Assembly (NCBI RefSeq): GCF_001618955.1
Contig: NZ_LVYV01000054.1
Coordinates: 124,001 to 188,000 of the forward strand
Reading direction: 5' to 3'
DNA length: 64,000 nt
DNA from: Tardiphaga robiniae
Lineage (GTDB): Bacteria; Pseudomonadota; Alphaproteobacteria; Rhizobiales; Xanthobacteraceae
A model generated the notes under the pieces. The model did no database searches. It was given only the letters and a program-made list of their open reading frames with translations, and had not been told where the DNA came from. Shown one piece after another: positions 47,381 to 54,789 of the stretch (the stretch's first letter is position 1; each line of letters starts with the position of its first letter). Position numbers and translations under genes: made by a program.

Positions 47381-48240
47381 GGCGCCTGCCTCGCGATCTG
47401 GCCAAGCAGGCGCCCAAGGAGCACGCGCGCGAGATGGCGCTTCATCGCCGGCGGCACGTGCTCATCCTCGGACGGGTCGAGATCATCGCCAGCGACGGCC
47501 TGCGCCGCAGCGATGGTGGCCTGATCCAGCCGCTTGCCGATCAGGATGTCCTCCGCCTGCTGCGCACGGATCGGTGTGCTGCCGACGGCGAAGAACGCAA
47601 TACGGATTTGCGCGACCGCGTCATCCACGAATTCAGCGAGAATCCCGCAACCAACCAGCGCAAAATCGCCGCGGCGGCGCGCAAGTTCATGAAAGGCCCA
47701 GCGATGGCCGGGCCTGACCACCGGCACATGAATGGCAACGAGAAGCTCGCCAGGCTCGATCGCGGTCTGAAACAGATCGACAAAGAAATCATCGGCGGCA
47801 ACGCGGCGCGTGCCGTCGCGATTGGCGATTTCAAGCTCGGCACCCAGCGCCAGCGTCATCGCGGGAAATTCGGAGGCCGGATCGGCATGCGAGATGCTGC
47901 CGCCGATGGTGCCCTTGTTACGGATCGCCGGATGCGCCACATGCGGCGCAGCGTCGCTGTAAAGCGGCGCGTGCGTGCGGATCAAAGGATCGGCCAGCAC
48001 TTCGCAATGGCGCGTCAATGCGCCGATCCGCAGCCAGTCGCCCTGCAGCTCAACGCCACGCAACGTCTCGATATGAGCAATGTCGATCAGCAATTGCGGC
48101 GCCTGCAGACGCAGAGCCAGCGCAGGCACAAGACTCTGGCCGCCCGCGATATAGCTCGCGTCCTCGCCAGAACTCTCAAATGCGTCCAGCGCCTCCATCA
48201 CCGTGGAGGGCCTCGCATAGCTGAATGCCCGCGCCTTCAA
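47377..48240 (-). CDS. Molybdenum hydroxylase medium subunit, FAD-binding
   Basis: A 287-residue FAD subunit of the CoxM/CutM type. FAD motifs: SYIAGGQSLVPALALRLQAP and NKGTIGGSISHADPASEFPA. It is the first gene of the nine-gene minus-strand operon (M-S-L-binding protein-H-M-G-F-CoxG). About 110 bp upstream are two identical palindromes and the divergent tetR gene. Confidence 0.91.
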   Translation of the reverse strand: MKARAFSYARPSTVMEALDAFESSGEDASYIAGGQSLVPALALRLQAPQLLIDIAHIETLRGVELQGDWLRIGALTRHCEVLADPLIRTHAPLYSDAAPHVAHPAIRNKGTIGGSISHADPASEFPAMTLALGAELEIANRDGTRRVAADDFFVDLFQTAIEPGELLVAIHVPVVRPGHRWAFHELARRRGDFALVGCGILAEFVDDAVAQIRIAFFAVGSTPIRAQQAEDILIGKRLDQATIAAAQAVAGDDLDPSEDEHVPPAMKRHLARVLLGRLLGQIARQAP

Positions 48241-48277
48241 GCCTCAACTCCCGACCGCTTCACCCATCCCAAATTTG

Positions 48278-48291
48278 TGACCATTTGGTCT
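48278..48291. promoter_or_regulatory. TetR-type operator, copy 1
   Basis: TGACCATTTGGTCT contains the inverted repeat GACCA-tt-TGGTC. The identical 14-mer recurs at 48332. It lies 37 bp upstream of the CoxM-like gene start. Just after it, AGACCA forms a further half site. Likely bound by the divergent TetR protein. Confidence 0.7.
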
Positions 48292-48331
48292 GAAATCTAG
48301 ACCACGCGAAATTCCTGCGGTCAACTAAAAA

Positions 48332-48345
48332 TGACCATTTGGTCT
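48332..48345. promoter_or_regulatory. TetR-type operator, copy 2
   Basis: A second exact TGACCATTTGGTCT, starting 54 bp after copy 1 and ending 46 bp before the tetR start. Two sites between divergent promoters allow repression of the operon together with autoregulation. Confidence 0.7.
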
Positions 48346-48391
48346 CATTTTCAAATTGGGCTATTCAGAAGTTCCGCAATGCGAAGCCAAA

Positions 48392-49063
48392 ATGGCCAAG
48401 AAGCCCGTCAAATCCGCCAAGAGACCACCGCGTCGCAACATGCGCGCAGCGGAGCGCGAGCGCTTCATCGTCGATGAAGCCGTGAAATTCTTCGCCGAAC
48501 ACGGCTTCGGCGGGCAGACGCGCGAACTGGCGAAACGCATGGGCATCACCCATTCGGCGATCTATCGGCACTTCCCGAGCAAGGAAGCGCTGATCGAGCG
48601 TGTCTATGAAGAGATCTATCTCAGCCGCTGGTCACCCTCGTGGGCCGGCCTGATCCAGGATCGCACGCTCTCGCTGCAGGCTCGGCTGTCGCGCTTCTAT
48701 CTCGAATATGTCGAGCAGGTCTTCGAATATAACTGGGTGAGAATCTTCGTCTTCTCCGGCATGAAGTCGTTCGACATCACCAAGCGCTATCTTCAGATCG
48801 TCCGCGACCAAATCATCGAGCCCGCCTGCCGCGAGCTTCGTCACGAGTTGAAGCTGCCTTCAAGCGACCAGGTGCCGCTGTCGGAGCGCGAAGTCGAAAT
48901 GTTCTGGGGTTTGCACGGCCGCATCTTCTATATGGCCATCCGGCGTTTCGTCTACGACACGCCGACACCGGAGCGACTGGACGACATCGTCAACGACGCA
49001 GTGAGGGTGTTTCTCGATGGCTCAAAACAGCTGATGCCTGAGCTTGTACAATCGGCATCATGA
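48392..49063 (+). CDS. TetR-family transcriptional regulator
   Basis: A 223-residue regulator. The basic N-terminus MAKKPVKSAKRPPRRNMRAA is followed by the TetR HTH (GFGGQTRELAKRMGITHSAI, YRHFPSKEALIERVYEEIY) and an all-helical ligand-binding domain. The start MAKKPV was chosen because GAAG precedes it; a frame to 48356 would run toward the operators. It is divergent from the molybdenum hydroxylase/transporter operon and almost certainly regulates it through the two palindromes. Confidence 0.89.
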   Translation: MAKKPVKSAKRPPRRNMRAAERERFIVDEAVKFFAEHGFGGQTRELAKRMGITHSAIYRHFPSKEALIERVYEEIYLSRWSPSWAGLIQDRTLSLQARLSRFYLEYVEQVFEYNWVRIFVFSGMKSFDITKRYLQIVRDQIIEPACRELRHELKLPSSDQVPLSEREVEMFWGLHGRIFYMAIRRFVYDTPTPERLDDIVNDAVRVFLDGSKQLMPELVQSAS

Positions 49064-49081
49064 CGTTTGTAGCACAGCCAC

Positions 49082-49195
49082 GCCGGCAGATTGATCAAGT
49101 TGATCGAGCACATGAAGTGCATTGACGGAGCCAGGTTCTGCCGCGGCATTGATGTGACCCGGCACTGGCGCAAGCATTTTCCGCCGAAAGAGTGA
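49082..49195 (+). pseudogene. 3' remnant of a polysaccharide deacetylase/PuuE-type gene
   Basis: An open stretch of 38 codons, preceded by an in-frame TAG at 49070-49072, reads AGRLIKLIEHMKCIDGARFC then RGIDVTRHWRKHFPPKE before a stop. The spacing GR...L..L..H......V/F..R.ID..RHW matches the C-terminal end of polysaccharide deacetylase / PuuE-type proteins from memory of the family. No start, catalytic NodB motifs or upstream part remain. Probably a decayed gene tail left at a rearrangement point next to the tetR end. Confidence 0.45.
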
Positions 49196-49548
49196 GATCG
49201 CGCCACGCCGACATTACGGGCTTTCCGAAGCGCGACGCTCGAAATGGGCATTGCCGAGGTCGGAGAGAAGCTTGCTGTCATTGTCGCGGGTGCAACTGCA
49301 GCAGAGGAAACCGAAACGCGCGTCATCGAGCATCATTTCTCTCAGCGATACTTATGCGCGCGTTTGTGTAGTTCCTTCACCGTATCGGGACTATTGAAAA
49401 GTACCGTTGCGAACAGATTGAATCGTTACGTACCGTGCCACCACTTCTCTGATACCAGCCTCCAAGTTTTAGCACAATAAACTCACCGTTTTGCCCAGCG
49501 CCGCGCCAAACTCCCGCCTCAAACGTAAACAAACGTTAATCCATGGGC

Positions 49549-49562
49549 GCTTCGATCGAAGC
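49549..49562. promoter_or_regulatory. 14-bp perfect palindrome
   Basis: GCTTCGATCGAAGC, a perfect palindrome 85 bp upstream of the chosen start of the secreted protein gene. Could be a regulator site for the type I secretion locus; no regulator gene is adjacent. Confidence 0.35.
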
Positions 49563-49600
49563 TAATGCAGAACTGTAGTTACGTACCTGCACTTTCTTTT

Positions 49601-49623
49601 ACGAAGATTCTTGGGGGCTTCGT
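49601..49623 (+). promoter_or_regulatory. Leader hairpin before the secreted protein gene
   Basis: ACGAAG (49601-49606) and CTTCGT (49618-49623) are complementary around an 11-nt loop, ending about 12 bases before GGGGA and the TTG start at 49647. It could influence ribosome access; not strong enough to be a terminator. Confidence 0.35.
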
Positions 49624-49646
49624 CAACACAATACAGGGGAACGGTA

Positions 49647-51086
49647 TTGGCAACATTACACTACGCATCCGGAGATAACATTGACTCACAAGGTAACTTC
49701 ACTCCAGCTCAGGCAGGCTTCAATCTTGCCGACGTTTCGTCGGTAGACCAATTGAATGCTTTGCCGGCAGGTGTGAAGGGCCTCGTCTGGCTCGATCAGG
49801 GTGATGGCGTCACCCAGAGCTTCATCGACGCTGTGAAACCTTACATCGGTAATCCCAACGTCTACGGTTTCTTCCTCAAGGACGAGCCAGATCCCACGGG
49901 GCAGTGGAATACCCTCGTGACCGCTGCAAACCTGAAGGCTGAGTCCGATTGGATTCACGCCAACGTTCCGGGCGCGAAGACGTTCATCACCATGATGAAC
50001 ATGGGATCTTCAGATAATCCCAGCTTCGCGAATACGTACACTCCGGAAAACACCCACATCGATCTCTTCGGAATCGATCCGTATCCGGTGCGGTCGGATA
50101 GTGGGACAGTCGACTACAGCATGATTGACAAGGCTGTAGCTGCGGCTGAGGCTGCCGGGATTCCGCATGCCAGCATCGTTCCGGTCTTTCAGACGTTCGG
50201 TGGCGGCAACTGGGTCACCGATTCGGGAGGCCACTACGTGATGCCGACCGCTGCACAGGAGCAGCAAATGCTCGACCATTGGGCGGCGGCGGTCCCGAAT
50301 CCGGCTTTCGACTACGCTTATGCCTGGGGTTCGCAGAACGGAGACCAGGCGCTCGAGAGTTCGCCAGCGCTCCAGAACGTTTTCCTGCAACACAATACGA
50401 GCGGGAACACCACGACGACGGGCTCAACGCCGTCGGATGGCAGCACGCTACCGGTCGAGCCCCCAAGCGACAGCACGACAACGCCGGTCGATACCTCAAG
50501 CGGCAGCCCGACGACGCCGGTCGATACTTCCAATGACGGTTCGACGTCGCCGAGCAATCCGTCGACTCCTCCTGTCGTCTCCCAACCAGCGACGACGGAT
50601 CCGACAACATCTCCGGATACGGATGTCGGCAATTCCAGACACGACCATCATCACAGGCTGGATTTCTCACATCTCACAGATGGGAACACATCTTCCTGGG
50701 GCGGACATCATCACCGTGGATCTGCTTCGCAGACTGCAAGCGAGGCAGTGAGTACTGCAACGGATACGGCTTCGACTCCGCCCGTCGCCTCCCAACCAGC
50801 GACGGCGGATCCGACAACGTCTCCGGATACGGATGTCGGCAATTCCAGACACGACCACCATCACAGGCTAGATTTCTCACATCTCACAGATGGGAGCACA
50901 TCTTCCTGGGGCGGACATCATCACCATGGATCTGCAGTGGCTGCTGCGATCGCGGCTGTGAACACTGCAACGGACACGATTGCGAGCGGCATCTCCGATG
51001 CAACTCTGGCGCCGTATCTCGATCAGATCAGTCTCCACGGTTCGCATCATTCGAACCACGCGGATCACCATTCGTGGCACTGGTAA
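49647..51086 (+). CDS. Predicted type I-secreted glycoside-hydrolase-like protein with His-rich repeat tail
   Basis: 479 residues from a TTG at 49647, chosen because GGGGA lies seven bases upstream. There is no Sec or Tat signal. Residues about 1-255 look like a (beta/alpha)8 barrel of glycosidase type, with acidic residues in YGFFLKDEPDPTGQW and IDLFGIDPYPV and a strand DYAYAWGSQNGDQAL. Then comes a Ser/Thr/Pro linker with PVDTS repeats, two near-identical copies of a 70-residue period with GNSRHDHHHRLDFSHLTDG and SSWGGHHHHGS, and a His/Ser-rich end HHSNHADHHSWHW. No GGxGxD RTX repeats are present. ABC and HlyD exporter genes follow, so export by them is inferred. The His clusters may bind metal. 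Confidence 0.75.
   Translation: MATLHYASGDNIDSQGNFTPAQAGFNLADVSSVDQLNALPAGVKGLVWLDQGDGVTQSFIDAVKPYIGNPNVYGFFLKDEPDPTGQWNTLVTAANLKAESDWIHANVPGAKTFITMMNMGSSDNPSFANTYTPENTHIDLFGIDPYPVRSDSGTVDYSMIDKAVAAAEAAGIPHASIVPVFQTFGGGNWVTDSGGHYVMPTAAQEQQMLDHWAAAVPNPAFDYAYAWGSQNGDQALESSPALQNVFLQHNTSGNTTTTGSTPSDGSTLPVEPPSDSTTTPVDTSSGSPTTPVDTSNDGSTSPSNPSTPPVVSQPATTDPTTSPDTDVGNSRHDHHHRLDFSHLTDGNTSSWGGHHHRGSASQTASEAVSTATDTASTPPVASQPATADPTTSPDTDVGNSRHDHHHRLDFSHLTDGSTSSWGGHHHHGSAVAAAIAAVNTATDTIASGISDATLAPYLDQISLHGSHHSNHADHHSWHW
50580..50725 (+). repeat. 146-bp direct repeat, copy 1 (in-frame)
   Basis: Matches 50790-50935 at all but six positions (about 96%). The 210-bp offset is a multiple of three, so it duplicates a 70-codon period of the secreted protein, including the HDHHH and GGHHH clusters. 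Between the copies lies an Ala/Ser/Thr spacer. Confidence 0.9.
50790..50935 (+). repeat. 146-bp direct repeat, copy 2 (in-frame)
   Basis: Second copy. Of the six differences from copy 1 (for example GACGAC to GACGGC and CACCGT to CACCAT), several are third-position changes. A recent tandem duplication that could still vary by slippage or recombination. Confidence 0.9.
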
Positions 51087-51153
51087 GCCTCGGGGGCTGA
51101 TTTCGTGACAAGGCAGGACATACGGCGGTCCGCCACGCGTATGTAAGCGACTT

Positions 51154-51174
51154 GGGGGTCCCTTGGGGACCCCC
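51154..51174 (+). promoter_or_regulatory. RNA hairpin 1 of 4 between cargo and exporter genes
   Basis: GGGGGTCCC (51154-51162) pairs perfectly with GGGACCCCC (51166-51174) around a three-base loop. It starts 68 bp after the cargo stop. A very stable 9-bp GC stem likely protects the 3' end of the cargo mRNA. Confidence 0.65.
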
Positions 51175-51185
51175 TTGGGGATTAT

Positions 51186-51203
51186 CGCGGCAAGTGTGCC
51201 GCG
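51186..51203 (+). promoter_or_regulatory. RNA hairpin 2 of 4
   Basis: CGCGGCA (51186-51192) pairs with TGCCGCG (51197-51203) around a 4-nt loop; seven perfect pairs. Confidence 0.55.
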
Positions 51204-51215
51204 AGGGGAGTGCCG

Positions 51216-51232
51216 TCTCGCGCAGTGCGAGA
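51216..51232 (+). promoter_or_regulatory. RNA hairpin 3 of 4
   Basis: TCTCGC (51216-51221) pairs with GCGAGA (51227-51232) around a 5-nt loop; six perfect pairs. Confidence 0.5.
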
Positions 51233-51243
51233 TGTGTTGAGTA

Positions 51244-51267
51244 CGAGTGCCGTCGCACTCGCTTTTT
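51244..51267 (+). terminator. Rho-independent terminator between cargo and exporter genes
   Basis: CGAGTGC (51244-51250) pairs with GCACTCG (51255-51261) around a CGTC loop and is followed by CTTTTT. This is a standard intrinsic terminator. It should make cargo mRNA more abundant than exporter mRNA, leaving exporter expression to read-through or a promoter in the next 55 bp. Confidence 0.75.
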
Positions 51268-51324
51268 CGCATGTAATTTCTCTAACCGTTTGTGCCGTCC
51301 GATCCGGGCGGCCTGGATGCACAC

Positions 51325-53124
51325 ATGTATACTTCAGCAAGACCGCCCGCGCTTGCGGACGCTTTCCGCCAGATACGTCCGGGCCTGCTTGCCGCTGGCG
51401 GGCTGTCTATCTTCATAAATCTCTTGGTGTTCGTTTCGCCGCTTTATACGATGCAGATCTACGATCGCGTGCTGACGAGCCGAAACGCGATGACGCTGTT
51501 GCTGCTTTCGCTGATCGCGCTCGCGCTTTTCATCAGTTACGCAGCACTTGAGCACTTTCGCAGCCGCGTTCTCGTGCAAACCGGAATCCGCTTCGACCAT
51601 TTGCTGTCGGGAGAAGCTTTTGAAACGGCTCTCGCGCAGGCGGTGCGCACGGGAAGCTCGCATCATGTTCAGCTGTTGCGCGACGTCGATACATTGCGCG
51701 ATGTTCTGTCCGGCGGCGTGATCACGTCTCTGATGGACGCACCCTGGACTCCGATTTTTCTCGGCATGTGTTTTCTGCTTCATCCATCGATCGGCATGGT
51801 TGCTCTGACAGGCGCGCTGGTCATCCTTGCGCTCGCCTTTCTCAATGAGCGCGCCACCAAAGCGCCGCTGATGGCGGCTTCGTTCAAGAATCTCCACGCT
51901 CTGGACCGATTGACGTCCTCGCTTCGTAACGCGGAAGCGATCCGTGGTCTCGGAATGGGGCCTGCCGTACGCGCCGCCTGGGGCGTCACGCATGGACAGG
52001 CGCTCGTTGAAAGCGCCAAAGCTGGAGAACGCGGCGGAACGCTGCTCGCAATCTCGAAATTTCTGCGGATGGCGATTCAAGTGGCGATTATGGGCGTCGG
52101 GGCCTACCTGGCAATTCATCAGGAGATCTCGGGAGGCGTTCTCTTCGCTGCCTCCCTGATCATGGGGCGTGCGCTGGCACCGGTTGAGGCGGCTGTCGCG
52201 CAATGGAGAGCGTTCGTGTCAGCGCGCACGTCTTTTTCCCGCCTCGACGAAGCTCTGCGGACGCGGGCTACAGAAAGACAACCGACGCGATTGCCGCCCC
52301 CCGTCGGCAACATCTCCGTCGAGGCTTTGACCGTTATGGTGCCTGGATCGCAGTTGGCGGCGATTTCCGATGTCAGTTTCCGGCTGTCACCTGGCGAAGT
52401 TGTTGCGATCGTCGGTGCGTCCGGTTCCGGCAAATCTTCCCTGGCGCGCGCGCTGGTTGGAGCCTGGCCAGCCGCACAGGGTTGCGTACGCGTCGATGGA
52501 AATGACATCCGGCATTTCGAGGCCAGTTTCCTTGGGCAAAGTTTCGGTTACCTGCCGCAGGATGTTGAATTATTCGCCGGGACCGTCCGCGACAACATCG
52601 CTCGCTTTCGTGACGGCGCCTTGGATGAACAGGTTGTCGAGGCGGCGCAACTGGCTTCGGCGCATGCCATGATCCAGCGGCTGCCGCAGGGCTACGACAC
52701 TGTCATCGGGGAAAACGGGGCGGGTCTTTCCGGCGGCCAGCGACAACGCATCGGATTGGCTCGCGCGCTTTTTGGAAGGCCCGTCTTCGTCGTACTCGAT
52801 GAACCAAATGCCAACCTGGACGGCGACGGCGACCGCGCCCTGGCTGATGCCATCCAAATGCTCCGTCAACAGCGCGTAACGATCGTGATCATCAATCACA
52901 GACCCAATCTCCTTTCATTGGTGGACAAGATTGTTTTCATGCATGACGGTCGCGTCGGGCGCGCGGGGACCCGCGAAGAGCTTCTTCCGTTGCTTCTTGG
53001 CGACACGGTCGCTCCCAAGCGCCACGAACCGCGGGTCGCGGCGGAAGGTCACCGAGTTGATCGGGTCTCGCGCCATGCGCCGTTTTCAAATTCGATGCGG
53101 CCTGTCCATGTGACGAGGCAATGA
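51325..53124 (+). CDS. Type I secretion ABC permease/ATPase (PrtD-like)
   Basis: A 599-residue inner-membrane exporter. Transmembrane domain at residues about 20-300 (GLSIFINLLVFVSPLYTMQI, ITSLMDAPWTPIFLGMCFLL); ATPase domain with GASGSGKSS, Q-loop GYLPQDVELFAGTV, signature LSGGQRQRIGLA, Walker B VFVVLDEPNANLD and H-loop INHRP. It has no C39 peptidase domain, so cargo is not cleaved by it. The APWTPIF motif is typical of PrtD/LapB-like exporters. The start MYTSARPP was preferred to a GTG at 51292. It overlaps the adaptor gene by 4 nt. Confidence 0.9.
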   Translation: MYTSARPPALADAFRQIRPGLLAAGGLSIFINLLVFVSPLYTMQIYDRVLTSRNAMTLLLLSLIALALFISYAALEHFRSRVLVQTGIRFDHLLSGEAFETALAQAVRTGSSHHVQLLRDVDTLRDVLSGGVITSLMDAPWTPIFLGMCFLLHPSIGMVALTGALVILALAFLNERATKAPLMAASFKNLHALDRLTSSLRNAEAIRGLGMGPAVRAAWGVTHGQALVESAKAGERGGTLLAISKFLRMAIQVAIMGVGAYLAIHQEISGGVLFAASLIMGRALAPVEAAVAQWRAFVSARTSFSRLDEALRTRATERQPTRLPPPVGNISVEALTVMVPGSQLAAISDVSFRLSPGEVVAIVGASGSGKSSLARALVGAWPAAQGCVRVDGNDIRHFEASFLGQSFGYLPQDVELFAGTVRDNIARFRDGALDEQVVEAAQLASAHAMIQRLPQGYDTVIGENGAGLSGGQRQRIGLARALFGRPVFVVLDEPNANLDGDGDRALADAIQMLRQQRVTIVIINHRPNLLSLVDKIVFMHDGRVGRAGTREELLPLLLGDTVAPKRHEPRVAAEGHRVDRVSRHAPFSNSMRPVHVTRQ

Positions 53125-54608
53125 TGAATATACCCAAGCTGCGAGCAAAGACTGCCCCTCAAGACGAATTGGCGCGCCTCCTCAGGCGTTTGAGCCATGG
53201 CGGTCGCGCGCCTGATGTCCTGCAACGATTCATGGAGATCAAGGCGCAGTCGCTGACCTGGCTATCGAGGGCGTGGCTGTCGATATTCCCGAAGCGCGAC
53301 GCCGGGAACGCAAATGGCGACCCATCGGGCGATTGGCGAACTCCGGCGAGACGGGGCTTTGGTATCGTGTTCCTGACCTTCGTAGTGTTTGGTGGTTGGG
53401 CTGGCCTGGCCTCCATCGATGGTGCCGTCGTGGCTGCAGGCTCGATCGTCGTCGAGAGCGACCGTAAATCCGTTCAGCACCTGGAAGGTGGCATCGTCCA
53501 AAGCCTGATGGTGAGGGGCGACGCGCATGTCGAACAGGGACAGGTGCTGTTGCGACTCGATCCAACGCAGGACCGGGCACGGGAGGAGATGGCGCGTTCG
53601 GCCGTGTATTCGGCAATCGCGGAAGAGGCGCGCCTGCTTGCGGAAGCCGATGGGGCCGATACGATCACGTTTCCATCCGAACTGACGCAGAAGGCCTCCG
53701 ATCCCTCTGCGCAGCGTGCCATGGGCGACCAGAAGCGGCGGTTCGAGGAACGCCGCGTCGCGCGAAAGATCGAGGTTTCGATCCTTGAAGAGAAGATCGG
53801 ACAGGCGCAGCGCCAGATCCAGGGAAACGCTGCGCAAAGCAAGGCTGCACGCGCGCAGTTCGACAGCATGGCGCAGGAATATACCAAGCTCAAGCCGCTC
53901 GCCGACCAGGGGATCGTTCCGTTCGCGCGGATTGCGACTCTGGAGCGTTCCAAATCCGACCTTGAGGGCCGAATTGGTTCATACGACGCCGACATCGCGC
54001 GCTTCGGACGGATCATCGACGAAGCACGGTTACAGATCAATCAGGTCGGGCAGAAAGTTCTGGAGGAAGCCACCGGTAAGCTTGCCGACACCCGCGCTCA
54101 GCTCGCCGACGCGCGCGAGAAGCTGCGCATGGCCGCAGACGTTCTCGGTCGGATGGACGTTCGCGCATCTCGCTCCGGACGTATCGTCAATCTGAAAGTC
54201 CACACGGTCGGCGCGGTGATCAAGCCGGGCGACGTCTTGATGGAGATCGTGCCGGACAACGACGTCCTCGTGGTTGCCGCGAAAATATCCTCTCTCGACG
54301 TCAATCACGTACAAATCGGCATGCCCACGGAAGTTCGGCTTCCCTCGTTCAAGGCTCGCTCGACGCCGATCGCCATCGGCGAGGTTCTCTCGGTGGCAGC
54401 CGATGCGCTTCGCGACGAAGCCACGCACCAGCCTTACTATGAAGTCAAAGTTTCAGTACAAGTGACAAAATTTCCCGACAAAATTCGCGAGAAGCTCAAA
54501 CCCGGCATGATGGCCGACGTCCTGATCGCGACTGGTGAACGCACCGTTCTTGCCTATCTCATGCAACCGATGACCGATGCGATACGGCGTGGCATGCGGG
54601 AGGACTAA
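53121..54608 (+). CDS. HlyD/PrtE-family type I secretion periplasmic adaptor
   Basis: A 495-residue membrane-fusion protein: cytoplasmic N-tail of about 75 residues, one helix (GFGIVFLTFVVFGGWAGLAS), lipoyl-like half IVVESDRKSVQHLEGGIVQS, a long alpha-helical hairpin rich in Ala/Gln/Arg, second lipoyl half RASRSGRIVNLKVHTVGAVI and a beta domain to YEVKVSVQ. It links the ABC exporter to a TolC-like outer-membrane channel. No tolC gene is in the window, so the channel must be encoded elsewhere. Confidence 0.9.
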   Translation: MMNIPKLRAKTAPQDELARLLRRLSHGGRAPDVLQRFMEIKAQSLTWLSRAWLSIFPKRDAGNANGDPSGDWRTPARRGFGIVFLTFVVFGGWAGLASIDGAVVAAGSIVVESDRKSVQHLEGGIVQSLMVRGDAHVEQGQVLLRLDPTQDRAREEMARSAVYSAIAEEARLLAEADGADTITFPSELTQKASDPSAQRAMGDQKRRFEERRVARKIEVSILEEKIGQAQRQIQGNAAQSKAARAQFDSMAQEYTKLKPLADQGIVPFARIATLERSKSDLEGRIGSYDADIARFGRIIDEARLQINQVGQKVLEEATGKLADTRAQLADAREKLRMAADVLGRMDVRASRSGRIVNLKVHTVGAVIKPGDVLMEIVPDNDVLVVAAKISSLDVNHVQIGMPTEVRLPSFKARSTPIAIGEVLSVAADALRDEATHQPYYEVKVSVQVTKFPDKIREKLKPGMMADVLIATGERTVLAYLMQPMTDAIRRGMRED

Positions 54609-54789
54609 GGAGGCCAACCGGCATCGCGACTTGCCGACGCCTCGCCGGCGGCTTGATTCAGTTCAGCATAACCGTCGTTGCCGCAATGCCAAGACATTGC
54701 AGATGTTGGAGCGTTGAATGGACGAGCGGGTGCGAGGGGCAGCTGCGAACGGGTCGCGTTGTCCTGCACTCGTTTAGCATCTGCGTCGG

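Larger units (their letters stand above)
49196..49646. other. Non-coding gap upstream of the secreted His-rich protein gene
   Basis: About 450 bp, visibly more AT-rich toward its end than the flanking genes and without a supported gene. The only clear structures are a 14-bp perfect palindrome and a short hairpin near the right end, entered separately. A frame at 49244-49480 has no ribosome site or recognisable motif and I do not call it. Confidence 0.5.

Noticed and set aside
44499-48240. Assignment as a genuine form I or form II CO dehydrogenase
   Set aside because: The active-site loop is QYRAVGHPVA, not AYxCSFR or AYRGAGR, and the operon includes an organic-solute importer.
49244-49480. 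Possible 78-residue gene in the gap after tetR
   Set aside because: No ribosome site, no recognisable motif and a start inside degenerate sequence.
50580-50935. CRISPR-like repeats
   Set aside because: Only two 146-bp copies lying inside a coding frame; no short regular spacers and no cas genes.
49647-51086. Calcium-binding RTX protein
   Set aside because: No GGxGxD nonapeptide repeats; the repeated tail is His/Ser-rich.
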